From Roseomonas genomospecies 6 (lineage in GTDB: Bacteria > Pseudomonadota > Alphaproteobacteria > Azospirillales > Azospirillaceae): a DNA stretch of 64,000 bases. The translations under genes and the position numbers were made by a program. The notes below the pieces were generated by a model. It was given only the letters and a program-made list of their open reading frames with translations, searched no databases and was not told where the DNA came from. Positions 37,381 through 45,841 of the stretch are shown here, in pieces (position 1 is the stretch's first letter; each line of letters begins with the position of its first letter). The stretch spans positions 356,464-420,463 of the forward strand of contig NZ_QOKW01000003.1 in assembly GCF_008365375.1 (NCBI RefSeq). The letters run 5' to 3'.

Positions 37381-37617
37381 GTGCCTGAGTTCGCCGTCGA
37401 TCCCGGCCTCGTCCTGTTCCTGTTCAACGCGGCGGCGGTCTGGCCGCTGATGCGCATCTTCCGCCGGGCGGGCTTTTCGCCCTGGTGGGCGCTGGTGATC
37501 TTCGTGCCGGTGGTCGGTCTGGTCGGCGTGCTGGGTCTGCTGACGATGCGGCGCTGGCCGGCGCGCGTCCTGGCGGACGGCCCGGCGCCGCCGCGCAAGA
37601 CGCGGAGGGCCGCGTGA
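37381..37617 (+). CDS. Small membrane protein (78 aa), unknown function
   Basis: Begins at a GTG (37381) preceded by CTGGGAGTGTTCC, a fair ribosome site. Two hydrophobic segments: PGLVLFLFNAAAVWPLMRIF near residues 8-27 and SPWWALVIFVPVVGLVGVLG near 33-52, then a basic tail. The pattern of Trp and Arg at the helix borders resembles small inner-membrane proteins with a PLDN/phospholipase-D nuclease N-terminal-like or DUF805-like motif, but I cannot assign one. Its TGA overlaps the next ATG, so it is coupled to the following gene. Confidence 0.65.
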   Translation: MPEFAVDPGLVLFLFNAAAVWPLMRIFRRAGFSPWWALVIFVPVVGLVGVLGLLTMRRWPARVLADGPAPPRKTRRAA

Positions 37618-37928
37618 TGGAGACGTTCGAGCCGATCGTCGGCCTGCTGAACGCCGTCTACTGGCAGCCCTGGTCGGCGATCATGTCCACCGATCCGTGG
37701 ACGGCCAATCTGGTCATGGCGATCCTGCTGATGCTGAAGCTGATCTTCGGCGGCTGGGTGCTGGCCAAGGGCGGGCGCAGCCCGCTGTGGGCTCTGGTTC
37801 TGCTCATCAACGGGGCGGACATCTTGGCGATCTGGCTCTACGCCTACATCCGCTGGCCCTTCGTGGACCGGACGCCCGCCCGCCCTGCGGCGGAGACCAC
37901 CGTTGCAGCGGACGCCGGGACGGACTGA
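37617..37928 (+). CDS. Small membrane protein (103 aa), unknown function
   Basis: Starts inside the stop of the preceding gene (TGATG at 37615-37619), showing translational coupling. Two hydrophobic segments: TANLVMAILLMLKLIFGGWVL near residues 29-49 and LWALVLLINGADILAIWLYAYI near 57-78, then a soluble tail. The segments share the WALV pattern of the upstream protein, so the two may be paralogues or partners. Function unknown. argG follows after 77 bases. Confidence 0.65.
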   Translation: METFEPIVGLLNAVYWQPWSAIMSTDPWTANLVMAILLMLKLIFGGWVLAKGGRSPLWALVLLINGADILAIWLYAYIRWPFVDRTPARPAAETTVAADAGTD

Positions 37929-37938
37929 GCGGGACCGA

Positions 37939-37967
37939 TTGATTCGCATCTGCCGTAGGGCTACTGT
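37939..37967 (+). promoter_or_regulatory. Sigma-70-like promoter candidate of argG
   Basis: TTGATT at 37939-37944, a 17-base spacer and TACTGT at 37962-37967, giving a leader of about 30 bases to the ATG at 38006. The match is moderate. Confidence 0.35.
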
Positions 37968-38005
37968 CCGGCACCGATATCTTTCCCACCCGCGTGAGTA
38001 GTCCC

Positions 38006-39238
38006 ATGAGCGGTGCGTCCGGCAAACAGATCAAGAAAGTGGTGCTCGCCTATTCGGGCGGCCTCGACACTTCGGTGATCCTGAAGTGGCTTCAGGAAAC
38101 CTATCAATGCGAGGTGGTGACCTTCACCGCCGACCTCGGCCAGGGCGAGGAGCTGGAGCCGGCGCGCAAGAAGGCCGAGCTTCTGGGTATCAAGCCGGAA
38201 AACATCTTCATCGACGACCTGCGCGAGGAATTCGTGCGGGACTTCGTGTTCCCGATGTTCCGCGCCAACACCCTCTATGAGGGCACCTACCTGCTCGGCA
38301 CCTCGATCGCGCGCCCGCTGATCGCCAAGCGCCAGATCGAGATCGCCAACCAGGTCGGCGCCGACGCCGTGGCCCATGGCGCCACCGGCAAGGGCAACGA
38401 CCAGGTCCGCTTCGAGCTGGGCTACTACGCGCTCCGCCCGGACATCAAGATCATCGCCCCGTGGCGCGAGTGGGACCTGAACAGCCGCACCCGGCTGATC
38501 GACTACGCCGAGAAGAACCAGATTCCGATCGCCAAGGACAAGCGCGGCGAGGCCCCGTACTCCACCGACGCCAACCTCCTGCACATCTCCTACGAGGGGA
38601 AGGCGCTGGAGGACCCGTGGGTCGAGCCGTTCGAGGACATGTACACCCGCTCCGTCGCCCCGGAGAAGGCCCCGGACACCCCGACCTACGTCGAGGTCGA
38701 GTTCAAGCGCGGCGACGCGGTGGCGATCGACGGCAAGGCGCTGTCCCCGGCGGCCCTGCTGACCGAGCTGAACCGCCTGGGCGGCGAGAACGGCATCGGT
38801 CGCCTCGACCTCGTCGAGAACCGCTATGTCGGCATGAAGTCGCGCGGCGTGTACGAGACGCCGGGCGGCACCATCCTGCTGGCCGCCCACCGCGCGATGG
38901 AGAGCATCACGCTCGACCGCGGCGCCGGCCATCTGAAGGATGAGCTGATGCCGCGCTACGCGGAGCTGATCTACTGCGGCTACTGGTTCAGCCCGGAGCG
39001 TCTGGCGCTCCAGGCCCTGATCGACCAGACCCAGGAGACGGTGAACGGCGTGGTCCGCCTGAAGCTGTTCAAGGGCAACGTCACGGTGGTGGGGCGCAAG
39101 TCGCCGAACAGCCTCTACCGCATGGACTATGTGACCTTCGAGGAAGACAGCGTCTACAACCAGAAGGACGCGGAAGGCTTCATCAAGCTGAACGCGCTCC
39201 GCCTGCGCCTGGGCGCCATGGCGCGGGCGAAGGTGTAA
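38006..39238 (+). CDS. argG: Argininosuccinate synthase
   Basis: Condenses citrulline and aspartate with ATP in arginine synthesis. 410 residues. The PP-loop is [16 protein letters not shown] at residues about 14-29. Other family blocks are [20 protein letters not shown] and [35 protein letters not shown]. Start at 38006 (MSGASGKQ). It ends with a perfect 10-base hairpin terminator. No argH is adjacent. Confidence 0.97.
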   Translation: MSGASGKQIKKVVLAYSGGLDTSVILKWLQETYQCEVVTFTADLGQGEELEPARKKAELLGIKPENIFIDDLREEFVRDFVFPMFRANTLYEGTYLLGTSIARPLIAKRQIEIANQVGADAVAHGATGKGNDQVRFELGYYALRPDIKIIAPWREWDLNSRTRLIDYAEKNQIPIAKDKRGEAPYSTDANLLHISYEGKALEDPWVEPFEDMYTRSVAPEKAPDTPTYVEVEFKRGDAVAIDGKALSPAALLTELNRLGGENGIGRLDLVENRYVGMKSRGVYETPGGTILLAAHRAMESITLDRGAGHLKDELMPRYAELIYCGYWFSPERLALQALIDQTQETVNGVVRLKLFKGNVTVVGRKSPNSLYRMDYVTFEEDSVYNQKDAEGFIKLNALRLRLGAMARAKV

Positions 39239-39256
39239 CGCACCCTGTTTGTCAAT

Positions 39257-39289
39257 GGCGCCAAGGTTATTCCTTGGCGCCTTGACTTT
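39257..39289 (+). terminator. Terminator of argG, overlapped by the end of the AT-rich ATPase gene
   Basis: GGCGCCAAGG (39257-39266), TTATT, then CCTTGGCGCC (39272-39281), a perfect 10-base stem followed by TTGACTTT. The minus-strand ATPase gene ends within this hairpin, its stop codon occupying the loop. Confidence 0.75.
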
Positions 39290-40781
39290 CTGATTGCTCA
39301 ATAATTTCGCGAATGACTTTTGAGTTGAGCGAATTTAGCGGGTCTTGGGTTGCGCTGCTGCTGAAGTCGTAACATAGTCCGGCTGCTGGCACGAAAAACA
39401 AAATCCACCCCTTTTCAACAAACTTGTAACTTTTCTTTGTTTTCGTTGTGCATGTTGATATGAAGCATTTATTCTTTTTGTTGAATTCAAATATTTGCTT
39501 CAATTCGCTTGGCCTTTCCTCAAATCTGTCGGACCACTTGATTTCAAATGAATTTATGGACTTTATTTTTATAGGTTTACGCTCTTCATGGTCTGTTTCA
39601 TCTTCATCATCCTTCCTTTTTATGCGAAAATTTACCTCGCCATTAAGGTTTATTAGGTCGACCTCACCTGCTTGCCAGCGAGCGTACCTAAAGCCGTCCA
39701 GATTATTGCCATGTTGAATTTGCGCGGTAATGGCTGTTTCCACAAGATTACCCGCAATTTCATCGTCTTGCTTGACTTCCCCGAAAAGCGCAGCACGGAT
39801 TGATGGGTTTGCTAAATGCACTTTGAAATGGGTTTCTCGTTTGAAACGTTTGGCGTTTTGATCAATGCGTGGAAGTTTAATTATCAAGAATGCAGCCTCT
39901 AAATACTCCACGTACTTTCGAACGGTGTTTTTCGCAAGTCCTGAAGATTGCGATAGGCCGTCATAGCTAACCTCCTCAGAGGTGTTGTATGCTAGAACAG
40001 TGAAAAGGTGATTAAGCTCCTGAATATTATCCACCCCATAAAGCGCTGGAAGATCTCGCAGAAGCACCTTGTCAAGAATATCTTCTTTCACAAAGCGGGT
40101 TATGTTGCCTTTAATTTCATTGTTTAGAACAACTTCGGGGAACCCGCCGAAATTAATGTAGTCAAAAAAATGCTTATTCAAAATATCGATAGGGATGTCC
40201 TTGATAGAGGTTATGCCGATGAAATTCATGTATTCACAGAACGCCAAGGCGGGCAGCATGAAATCGGTGAATCGGCCAGCGCCGGACTCCGTGCTCTTCA
40301 ATCGCAGAGCGGCAGCGGCAGAGCCAGAAACCACGAAACGGATGTGGGGCAATGAATCTACTAAGGATTTTAAGTGGCGCTCCCAATCGCGCAGATATTG
40401 CACCTCATCAAAGAAGACCCAGCGTGGGCAACGGTCAAGAATTTCGTCTTCGCTCCACTGGATGCGTAGAATATTTTCAAGTCCAAGACCAGTGTAAACT
40501 GGCGTATCAAGAGACAAGTAAAGCGTGTCCTTGGGATTGGTACCATCCTTGATGAGTTGGTCGATGGTTTGCCGGATCAGCACTGTCTTTCCAACGCGAC
40601 GTGGTCCCATTAAGACCACAGCACGATTTACCTCCCGATTGGTTACCAATTTAAAGAATGGCTCGAAGTGCGCACGGCGGATTGGTGGAGCGAGGTACTC
40701 ATCTACCTTCCCCTCGCGCCACCACGGATTGTCGAGTCGTAGACGCAGCCGGACTTCATTCTCAGTAACTTCGCGCATCAT
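39267..40781 (-). CDS. AAA ATPase with DUF4143 PD-(D/E)XK-like C-terminus, AT-rich and probably acquired
   Basis: A 504-residue ATPase of the AAA_14/DUF4143 family. Walker A is MGPRRVGKT near residues 58-66, Walker B WVFFDEVQ near 121-128, and a sensor SGSAA. A winged-helix region follows (SQSSGLAKNTVRKYVEYL). The C-terminal domain shows a nuclease-like order: Glu348 in VETA, Asp375 in GEVDLI and Glu413-x-Lys415 in FEIKWS. Composition is far more AT-rich than the neighbours and codon use differs, so the gene is likely horizontally transferred. Function of the family is unclear; a role in defence or in mobile DNA has been suggested by context elsewhere. GAGGTG before the ATG at 40781 supports the start. 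Confidence 0.85.
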   Translation of the reverse strand: MMREVTENEVRLRLRLDNPWWREGKVDEYLAPPIRRAHFEPFFKLVTNREVNRAVVLMGPRRVGKTVLIRQTIDQLIKDGTNPKDTLYLSLDTPVYTGLGLENILRIQWSEDEILDRCPRWVFFDEVQYLRDWERHLKSLVDSLPHIRFVVSGSAAAALRLKSTESGAGRFTDFMLPALAFCEYMNFIGITSIKDIPIDILNKHFFDYINFGGFPEVVLNNEIKGNITRFVKEDILDKVLLRDLPALYGVDNIQELNHLFTVLAYNTSEEVSYDGLSQSSGLAKNTVRKYVEYLEAAFLIIKLPRIDQNAKRFKRETHFKVHLANPSIRAALFGEVKQDDEIAGNLVETAITAQIQHGNNLDGFRYARWQAGEVDLINLNGEVNFRIKRKDDEDETDHEERKPIKIKSINSFEIKWSDRFEERPSELKQIFEFNKKNKCFISTCTTKTKKSYKFVEKGWILFFVPAAGLCYDFSSSATQDPLNSLNSKVIREIIEQSESQGAKE

Positions 40782-40845
40782 CGCACCTCGATCAGAATCC
40801 TGATCGAAGTATCGTCCCGGCCTGAGGAAAAATCAAGATCGTGAT

Positions 40846-41283
40846 CTATTGTGACTCCAGCCGGAAGCTCCCATCCTCCGCCACCACGGCGAAGGGGTTC
40901 CAGGCGACCTCCCAGGGGTGGCCGTCCGGGTCGGCGAAATAGCCGCTGTAGCCGCCCCAGAAGACGTCCTGCGCCGGTTTCAGGATGCGCCCGCCGGCCC
41001 GCTCGGCCTGGGCCATCACGGCGTCCACCTCCGCCTTGCTGCGCAGGTTGTGGGCCAGAGTGATGCCGCCGAAGCCCGAGGTCGGGCCGGACTCCGCCAG
41101 ATGCGCGTCCTCGGCCAGCGCCTCCCGCCCGTAGAGGGCGAGCGCGATGCCGCCCAACTGGTAGAAGGCGATGGCGTCCTGGCTGACGGGGGAGGGGGTC
41201 CAGCCCAGCCCCTCCTCGTAGAAGCGGCGGCTGCGCGCGAGGTCGGCGACGCCCAGCGTGATCAGGCTGACTCTCTGCTCCAT
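40846..41283 (-). CDS. VOC (glyoxalase/bleomycin resistance) superfamily protein
   Basis: A 145-residue single-domain protein with the two beta-alpha-beta-beta-beta halves of the vicinal oxygen chelate fold: SLITLGVADLARSRRFYEEGLGW and ITLAHNLRSKAEVDAVMAQAERAGG to GYFADPDGHPWEVAWNP. The metal-ligand pattern is incomplete, with His in DPDGHPWE, so catalytic type is unknown. The start is one base after the rhodanese stop, indicating one operon. Confidence 0.85.
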   Translation of the reverse strand: MEQRVSLITLGVADLARSRRFYEEGLGWTPSPVSQDAIAFYQLGGIALALYGREALAEDAHLAESGPTSGFGGITLAHNLRSKAEVDAVMAQAERAGGRILKPAQDVFWGGYSGYFADPDGHPWEVAWNPFAVVAEDGSFRLESQ

Positions 41284-41284
41284 G

Positions 41285-41689
41285 TCAGCCCTCCTTGCGT
41301 TCGGGCGTGGCGACCGGCAATCCGGCCTCCTTCCAGGCCTTGAAGCCGCCGTCGAGGTGGCAGACGTTCTCCAGCCCCATCGACTGCACGGTGTCGGTGG
41401 CGAGCGCCGAACGCCAGCCGCTGGCGCAGTAGAAGACGAAGCGCTTGCCCGACGCGAAGACCGGCTTGTGATAGGGGCTGTCCGGGTCCACCCAGAATTC
41501 CAGCATCCCGCGGGTGGCCGGGAAGGCGCCGGGGATCATGCCGTCGCGCGTCAGTTCGCGCGGGTCGCGGATGTCCACGAAGACCACGTCCGGGTCGCCG
41601 TGCAGGGACAGCGCCTCCTTCGGCGTGATCGCCTGGATGCGGCCGTTGGCCTCGGACAGAAGCTCCTTGTAGCCCTTCTTCATCGCCAT
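41285..41689 (-). CDS. Rhodanese-like sulfurtransferase
   Basis: A 134-residue single rhodanese domain. The active-site loop is FYCASGWRS, with the catalytic Cys in CASGWR (residue about 92). HGDPDVVFVDIRDPRELTRDGMIPGAFPATRG is the standard N-terminal part. GGAGGAA in front of the ATG at 41689 sets the start. It would transfer sulfur from thiosulfate or a persulfide donor; the true donor and acceptor are unknown. Confidence 0.9.
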   Translation of the reverse strand: MAMKKGYKELLSEANGRIQAITPKEALSLHGDPDVVFVDIRDPRELTRDGMIPGAFPATRGMLEFWVDPDSPYHKPVFASGKRFVFYCASGWRSALATDTVQSMGLENVCHLDGGFKAWKEAGLPVATPERKEG

Positions 41690-41861
41690 GGCGGTTTCCT
41701 CCTTTTGGGACCTTTGGCCGTTTTCGGACCCTTGGCGGGACCGTTGGCGCGTCTGCGCTGTTGTGGCTCTACGCAACTGTGCAACAGGCCGCCTGTTCCG
41801 TCCACCTCGGGCCATCCACCTCGGGCCGGGCGGCGCGGCCAGGGGGAGCCCAGGGAAAGCC

Positions 41862-42287
41862 ATGCAGACCGCCACCGACGGGACCACCGAAGCCGCCGGC
41901 GCCTTGCCCGCCGTCATCGATCCGATCCGTGTGGAGCGGAACGAGCGCTACGTCCGCCGCCGCTTCTGGAACACGCTGCGCGCCAACCTGCACCGCGTCC
42001 CCTTCCTGGAACAGGCGCTGGCCGCCTTCTTCTGCGCGACCGATCCACAGACGCCCTTCAAGGCGAAGGCGATCCTGATGGCGGCGCTGGCCTATTTCGT
42101 GCTGCCGGCGGATTCCATTCCGGACTGGCTGATCGCGGTCGGCTTCGTGGACGACGCGGCGGTCCTGGCGACCGCCGTCCAGGCCGTGCGAAGCAACCTG
42201 CGGCCCGAGCATCACGACCGCGCCCGCGCCACCCTGCGCAAGGAGCAGCGGATGAAGGACCCGGCGGGCTCCCCGGCGGGCCACTGA
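41862..42287 (+). CDS. YkvA family protein (DUF1232)
   Basis: A 141-residue protein with the DUF1232 block KAKAILMAALAYFVLPADSIPDWL followed by GFVDDAAVLATAVQAV, the conserved pattern that predicts a membrane-associated hairpin. The family has no known biochemical function. Ribosome site AGGGGGAGCCCAGGG lies before the ATG at 41862. It is transcribed divergently from the rhodanese gene. Confidence 0.85.
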   Translation: MQTATDGTTEAAGALPAVIDPIRVERNERYVRRRFWNTLRANLHRVPFLEQALAAFFCATDPQTPFKAKAILMAALAYFVLPADSIPDWLIAVGFVDDAAVLATAVQAVRSNLRPEHHDRARATLRKEQRMKDPAGSPAGH

Positions 42288-42291
42288 CGGC

Positions 42292-43242
42292 TCACGGTTT
42301 GGCCGCCGCCCGTTCGCTGCGCGACTGCGCGGCGTCGCGGTGTGCGGTGTAGAGGGCGGAGGCCGCGATCACCCCGGCGCCGGCCCAGCCCCAGACATCC
42401 ATCGCCTCCCCGAACAGCGGCCAGGCGAGCAGAGCGGTGAAGGGCAGGCGGGCGTAGTCGTAGGGCATCATCGCGGAGGCCGGCGCCAGCTTGAAGGCGC
42501 GGGTCAGCGCCAGTTGCGACAGGGTCATCATACCCCCCAGCAGGACGAGCCAGCCGAGCGCCGTCCATGTCGGCCATTCCCAGACGAACAGGGCCGGCAC
42601 CAGCGCCATCGGGGTCAGGAACAGCCCCATATAGGCGACGACCACCATCACCCCGTCCGAACTCGCCAGCGCCCGCACCTGGAGCGTCGTGGCGGCGGCG
42701 GCGGCGCAATGCAGAAGCATGACCAGCAGCGTGGGGTCCAGGGCGGCGGCCCCAGGCCGGACCACGATCACCACCCCGGCCAGCCCCACCAGAACCGCGG
42801 CCCAGCGGCGCGCCCGCACCGTCTCGCCCAGGAACAGCGCGGCCCCGGCGGTCACGAACAGGGGAATGGTGAAGCTGAGCGCCGTGGCGTCCGGCAGCGG
42901 CATGTGGGTGACGCTGTAGAACCAGCCCAGCATCGCCAGCAGGCTGGTCAGCGAGCGCGACGCGTACAGCCCCGCCCGTCCGGTGCGCAGCCGTCCCGGC
43001 CCGACCGCCGCGATCCAGGGCAGCATGAACATCAGGCCGAACAGGTTGCGGAAGAAAACGATCTGGAAGGGGTGAAGCTCGCCGCCGACGTGGCGGATCA
43101 TGGCGTTGCCGATGGCCATGAACAGGGCGGCGCACAGCATCCAAAGCGCCCCTTCCAGCGGCTTTCCCGCCATCCCGGGGGAGGAGGGGACCGGAGGACC
43201 TTTGGCCGTGGGATCGTCGGCGATGAGCGCGGGGTTGGGCAA
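42292..43242 (-). CDS. DMT family transporter (two EamA domains)
   Basis: A 316-residue inner-membrane exporter-like protein with ten membrane helices in two EamA repeats: first near residues 30-165 (MLCAALFMAIGNAMIRHVGG), second near 170-305 (MLLHCAAAAATTLQVRALA). The substrate is unknown; family members export amino acids, sugars or drugs. Start MPNPALIADDP at 43242. It converges on the YkvA-like gene with a 4-base gap. Confidence 0.9.
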   Translation of the reverse strand: MPNPALIADDPTAKGPPVPSSPGMAGKPLEGALWMLCAALFMAIGNAMIRHVGGELHPFQIVFFRNLFGLMFMLPWIAAVGPGRLRTGRAGLYASRSLTSLLAMLGWFYSVTHMPLPDATALSFTIPLFVTAGAALFLGETVRARRWAAVLVGLAGVVIVVRPGAAALDPTLLVMLLHCAAAAATTLQVRALASSDGVMVVVAYMGLFLTPMALVPALFVWEWPTWTALGWLVLLGGMMTLSQLALTRAFKLAPASAMMPYDYARLPFTALLAWPLFGEAMDVWGWAGAGVIAASALYTAHRDAAQSRSERAAAKP

Positions 43243-43382
43243 GCGGTCGCGTCCCTGACGGATCGGCCTGCGGGCGGCGCACCATCCCCCGGTACGCCGG
43301 AAGGCGGGACAGCGCCACCCCGGCGTGCAACGCTATCCTGCCCTTCAAGCGCGCCGGGGTGCAAGGGACAATCGGGAGGGGA

Positions 43383-44795
43383 TCAGCCGCCAGCCTTCAG
43401 CGAATCGATCCGGGAGCGGATCAGGGTGTATTCGGGCTCGTCCGGCTTGAACTGGGCCAGAAGGCGGGTCCACAGGTCGTTGGCCTCCGCGGTCTTCCCG
43501 ATGCCGGCGGCGTTCAGGCCCAGCAGCCAGAGCGCGTCGCGGTTGTCGGGTTCCGCCTCCAGCGCCTGACGGAGCGAGGCGACGGCCTCCTCCGGCATGG
43601 GGGCGGGCTTGGCAGAGCGCGGCTCCGCCGACAGCAGGGCGGAGGCGTAGGCGACCAGCACGTCGGGCCGCTTGGGCGCCTGCTCCCGCGCCTTGCGGGC
43701 GGCGTCGATGGCCTTCGCCGTTTCGCCCAGCACCCCGTAGGAGCGCGACAGCCGCAGCCAGCCGTCCACGTCGTTCGGGTTGGCCTCCAGCCGGGCGGCC
43801 AGTCCATCGACCATGCCACGGATCATCTGCTGCTGGTCTTCGCCATCGCCCTGGCCTTGATTTTGGGCGACCGGGGGCTGTTCGGCGGGCAGCGGCTCCG
43901 GCATCACCTTGGCCGGGTCGAGGTTCAGCGCCTTGGCGGCCTGGACGATCTGCTCCCGCACCACCGGCACCCAGGGCGCGTCGGCGGGGGATTCGGCCAG
44001 CAGCGAGCGCCAGCGCTCCAGCGCGTCCTTGCTGTCGCCGGCCTGGAAGCGGGCCAGCGCGGCGTAGAAGCGGGCGCGCGGCTCCTTCGGGTCCTTCGCC
44101 AGCACGCGGTCGAAGGTCTTGACGGCCTCCTCCGGCACGGTGCCGCCGTTGGCGGAGATCAGAACCTCGCCATAGGCGCCCAGAAGCTCCAGATCGTCCC
44201 CGGCCAGCGCCACGGCCTTGCCCAGCGCTTCCGCGGCGTCCGGCAGGCGGCCCATCTTGGCGTAGGCCTGACCGAGGATGGCCCAGCCCTGCGGGTCGTC
44301 GGGGGTCTCGGCGAGCTGGGCCTTCAGCTTATCCATCGCCGCCAGCACGTTCTTCGGCGGCCCGCCGCGCTCATGGTCCAGGTTGCGGGAGGCCAGAGGC
44401 TGCGCCGGCAGTTCCGGGCGGCCCAGCTTGCCGTAGACGGCCAGCGCGCCGAGCGGCAGCAGGACGGCCAGCAGGGCGGCCAGCGCCATGGCGCTGCGGG
44501 GGGCGCTGCGCGGCGCGCGGGCGGAGGTGGCGGTCTTGGCCTTCGCGCCCGCCTTCCCGTGCTCGGCGATGGCCAGCATGCGGCGCCCGATCTCGGCGCG
44601 GGCGGCGGCGGCCTGCGCCTCGCTGATCAGGCCGCGGCCCTGGTCGCGCTCCAGTTCGCTCAACTGGTCGCGGTAGACCTCCAGGTCGTAATCGGCGCGG
44701 TCCTCACCGGCCCCGCGGGGCTTCTTCAGCAGCGGCGGCACGATCAGCAGCACCACGCCCGCCGTCATCGCGGCGGCGACGATCCAGAACAGCAT
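43383..44795 (-). CDS. ccmI: Cytochrome c biogenesis protein CcmI
   Basis: Apocytochrome chaperone of the heme ligation complex. 470 residues: two N-terminal membrane helices (FWIVAAAMTAGVVLLIVPPLL and MALAALLAVLLPLGALAVYG) with a leucine-rich basic loop between them, then a periplasmic TPR domain (AWAILGQAYAKMGRLPDAAEAL and similar repeats, about residues 150-460). The TPR part binds the C-terminus of apocytochrome c. The ATG overlaps the ccmH stop. Confidence 0.93.
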   Translation of the reverse strand: MLFWIVAAAMTAGVVLLIVPPLLKKPRGAGEDRADYDLEVYRDQLSELERDQGRGLISEAQAAAARAEIGRRMLAIAEHGKAGAKAKTATSARAPRSAPRSAMALAALLAVLLPLGALAVYGKLGRPELPAQPLASRNLDHERGGPPKNVLAAMDKLKAQLAETPDDPQGWAILGQAYAKMGRLPDAAEALGKAVALAGDDLELLGAYGEVLISANGGTVPEEAVKTFDRVLAKDPKEPRARFYAALARFQAGDSKDALERWRSLLAESPADAPWVPVVREQIVQAAKALNLDPAKVMPEPLPAEQPPVAQNQGQGDGEDQQQMIRGMVDGLAARLEANPNDVDGWLRLSRSYGVLGETAKAIDAARKAREQAPKRPDVLVAYASALLSAEPRSAKPAPMPEEAVASLRQALEAEPDNRDALWLLGLNAAGIGKTAEANDLWTRLLAQFKPDEPEYTLIRSRIDSLKAGG

Positions 44796-45295
44796 CAGGC
44801 TTTGTCCTTACGGAGCAGGGCGTCCAGGCGCCTCCGCTCGTCCTCGGTCAGCGGGGCGGTGTCGCCGCCCACGACCATCGGGCCGTCGGCGGCGGCGCCC
44901 TTGCGCCCGCGCAGGTACAGGGCCGTGGCGACGCCGCCGATGGCCAGGATCACGAAGGGGCCGATCCACAGGAACAGCGTCGTCGCCTTGAAGGGCGGGC
45001 GAAGCAGCACATAGTCGCCGTAGCGGTCGGTGACGAAGCTCAGCACCTGCGCGTTGCTGTCGCCGGCCTCCAGCCGCTCGCGCACCAGAACGCGCAGGTC
45101 GCGGGCGAGCGGGGCGTTGGAATCGTCGATCGACTGGTTCTGGCAGACGAGGCAGCGCAGATCCTTGCTGATCTCCCGCGCGCGGCCTTCCAGCGCCGGG
45201 TCCTTCAGAACCTCGTCGGGCTGGACGGCGGAGGCGGCGACCGGGGTCAGGGCCAGCAGGGCGCCCATCAAAACCGAGGGAAGGAGGGCTCTCAC
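44795..45295 (-). CDS. ccmH: Cytochrome c-type biogenesis protein CcmH
   Basis: Thiol-reducing component of heme ligation, 166 residues. An N-terminal signal or membrane helix (LLPSVLMGALLALTPVAASA), the redox motif LRCLVCQNQ (Cys48, Cys51), and a second membrane helix (LWIGPFVILAIGGVATALYL). The start is a GTG at 45295 preceded by GAGGAGCG and overlapping the ccmG stop in a GTGA arrangement; the ATG-initiated frame 315 bases upstream would overlap ccmG fully. Confidence 0.94.
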   Translation of the reverse strand: MRALLPSVLMGALLALTPVAASAVQPDEVLKDPALEGRAREISKDLRCLVCQNQSIDDSNAPLARDLRVLVRERLEAGDSNAQVLSFVTDRYGDYVLLRPPFKATTLFLWIGPFVILAIGGVATALYLRGRKGAAADGPMVVGGDTAPLTEDERRRLDALLRKDKA

Positions 45296-45828
45296 GACGC
45301 GCTCCTCAAATGCTTGACCATGGGAAGAATCTGCTCGTCCACCACCTGCGGGGTCAGGGGGCCGACATGCTTGAAGCGGATGCGGCCCTGGCGGTCGAGG
45401 AGGAAGGTCTCCGGCACGCCGTAGACCCCCCAGTCGATGGACGCGCGCCCGTCCAGATCGACGCCGATGCTGGCGTAGGGGTCGCCGTTGCGCTTCAGCC
45501 AGGCGATGGCGTCCTCGGCCTTGTCCTTGTGGTTGATGCCGCGCACCGTCACGCCCTGCTCGCGGGCGAGCCGGGTGATGATCGGGTGTTCCGCCTTGCA
45601 GGGGATGCACCAGGAGGCGAAGACGTTCACCAGCGTGACGTCGCCCTTCAGCGTCGCGTTGGACAGCCCCTCCTTGTAGCCCGGCAGCGGCGGCAGGGAG
45701 AATTCCGGCGCCGGCTTGTCGATCAGGGCGGAGGGGATGTCGCGCGGGTCGCGGTCGAACCCCCGCAGGAAGGCCACGCCGACACCGACGAACAGCAGCA
45801 GCGGCAACAGATAGATCAGGCGGCGCAT
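45292..45828 (-). CDS. ccmG: Thiol:disulfide interchange protein CcmG/DsbE
   Basis: Membrane-anchored thioredoxin-like reductant for apocytochrome c, 178 residues. One N-terminal helix (RLIYLLPLLLFVGVGVAFL), then the fold with active site ASWCIPCK (Cys74, Cys77), preceded by DVTLVNVFASWC and followed by VYGVPETFLLDRQGRI (cis-Pro in GVPET). The ATG 45828 is chosen over 45876. It follows ccmF by 13 bases. Confidence 0.95.
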   Translation of the reverse strand: MRRLIYLLPLLLFVGVGVAFLRGFDRDPRDIPSALIDKPAPEFSLPPLPGYKEGLSNATLKGDVTLVNVFASWCIPCKAEHPIITRLAREQGVTVRGINHKDKAEDAIAWLKRNGDPYASIGVDLDGRASIDWGVYGVPETFLLDRQGRIRFKHVGPLTPQVVDEQILPMVKHLRSAS

Positions 45829-45841
45829 CGCAGGCGTGTCC

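Noticed and set aside
40846..43374. Extension of the AT-rich island to the right of 40845
   Set aside because: The VOC, rhodanese and later genes have normal GC and codon use.
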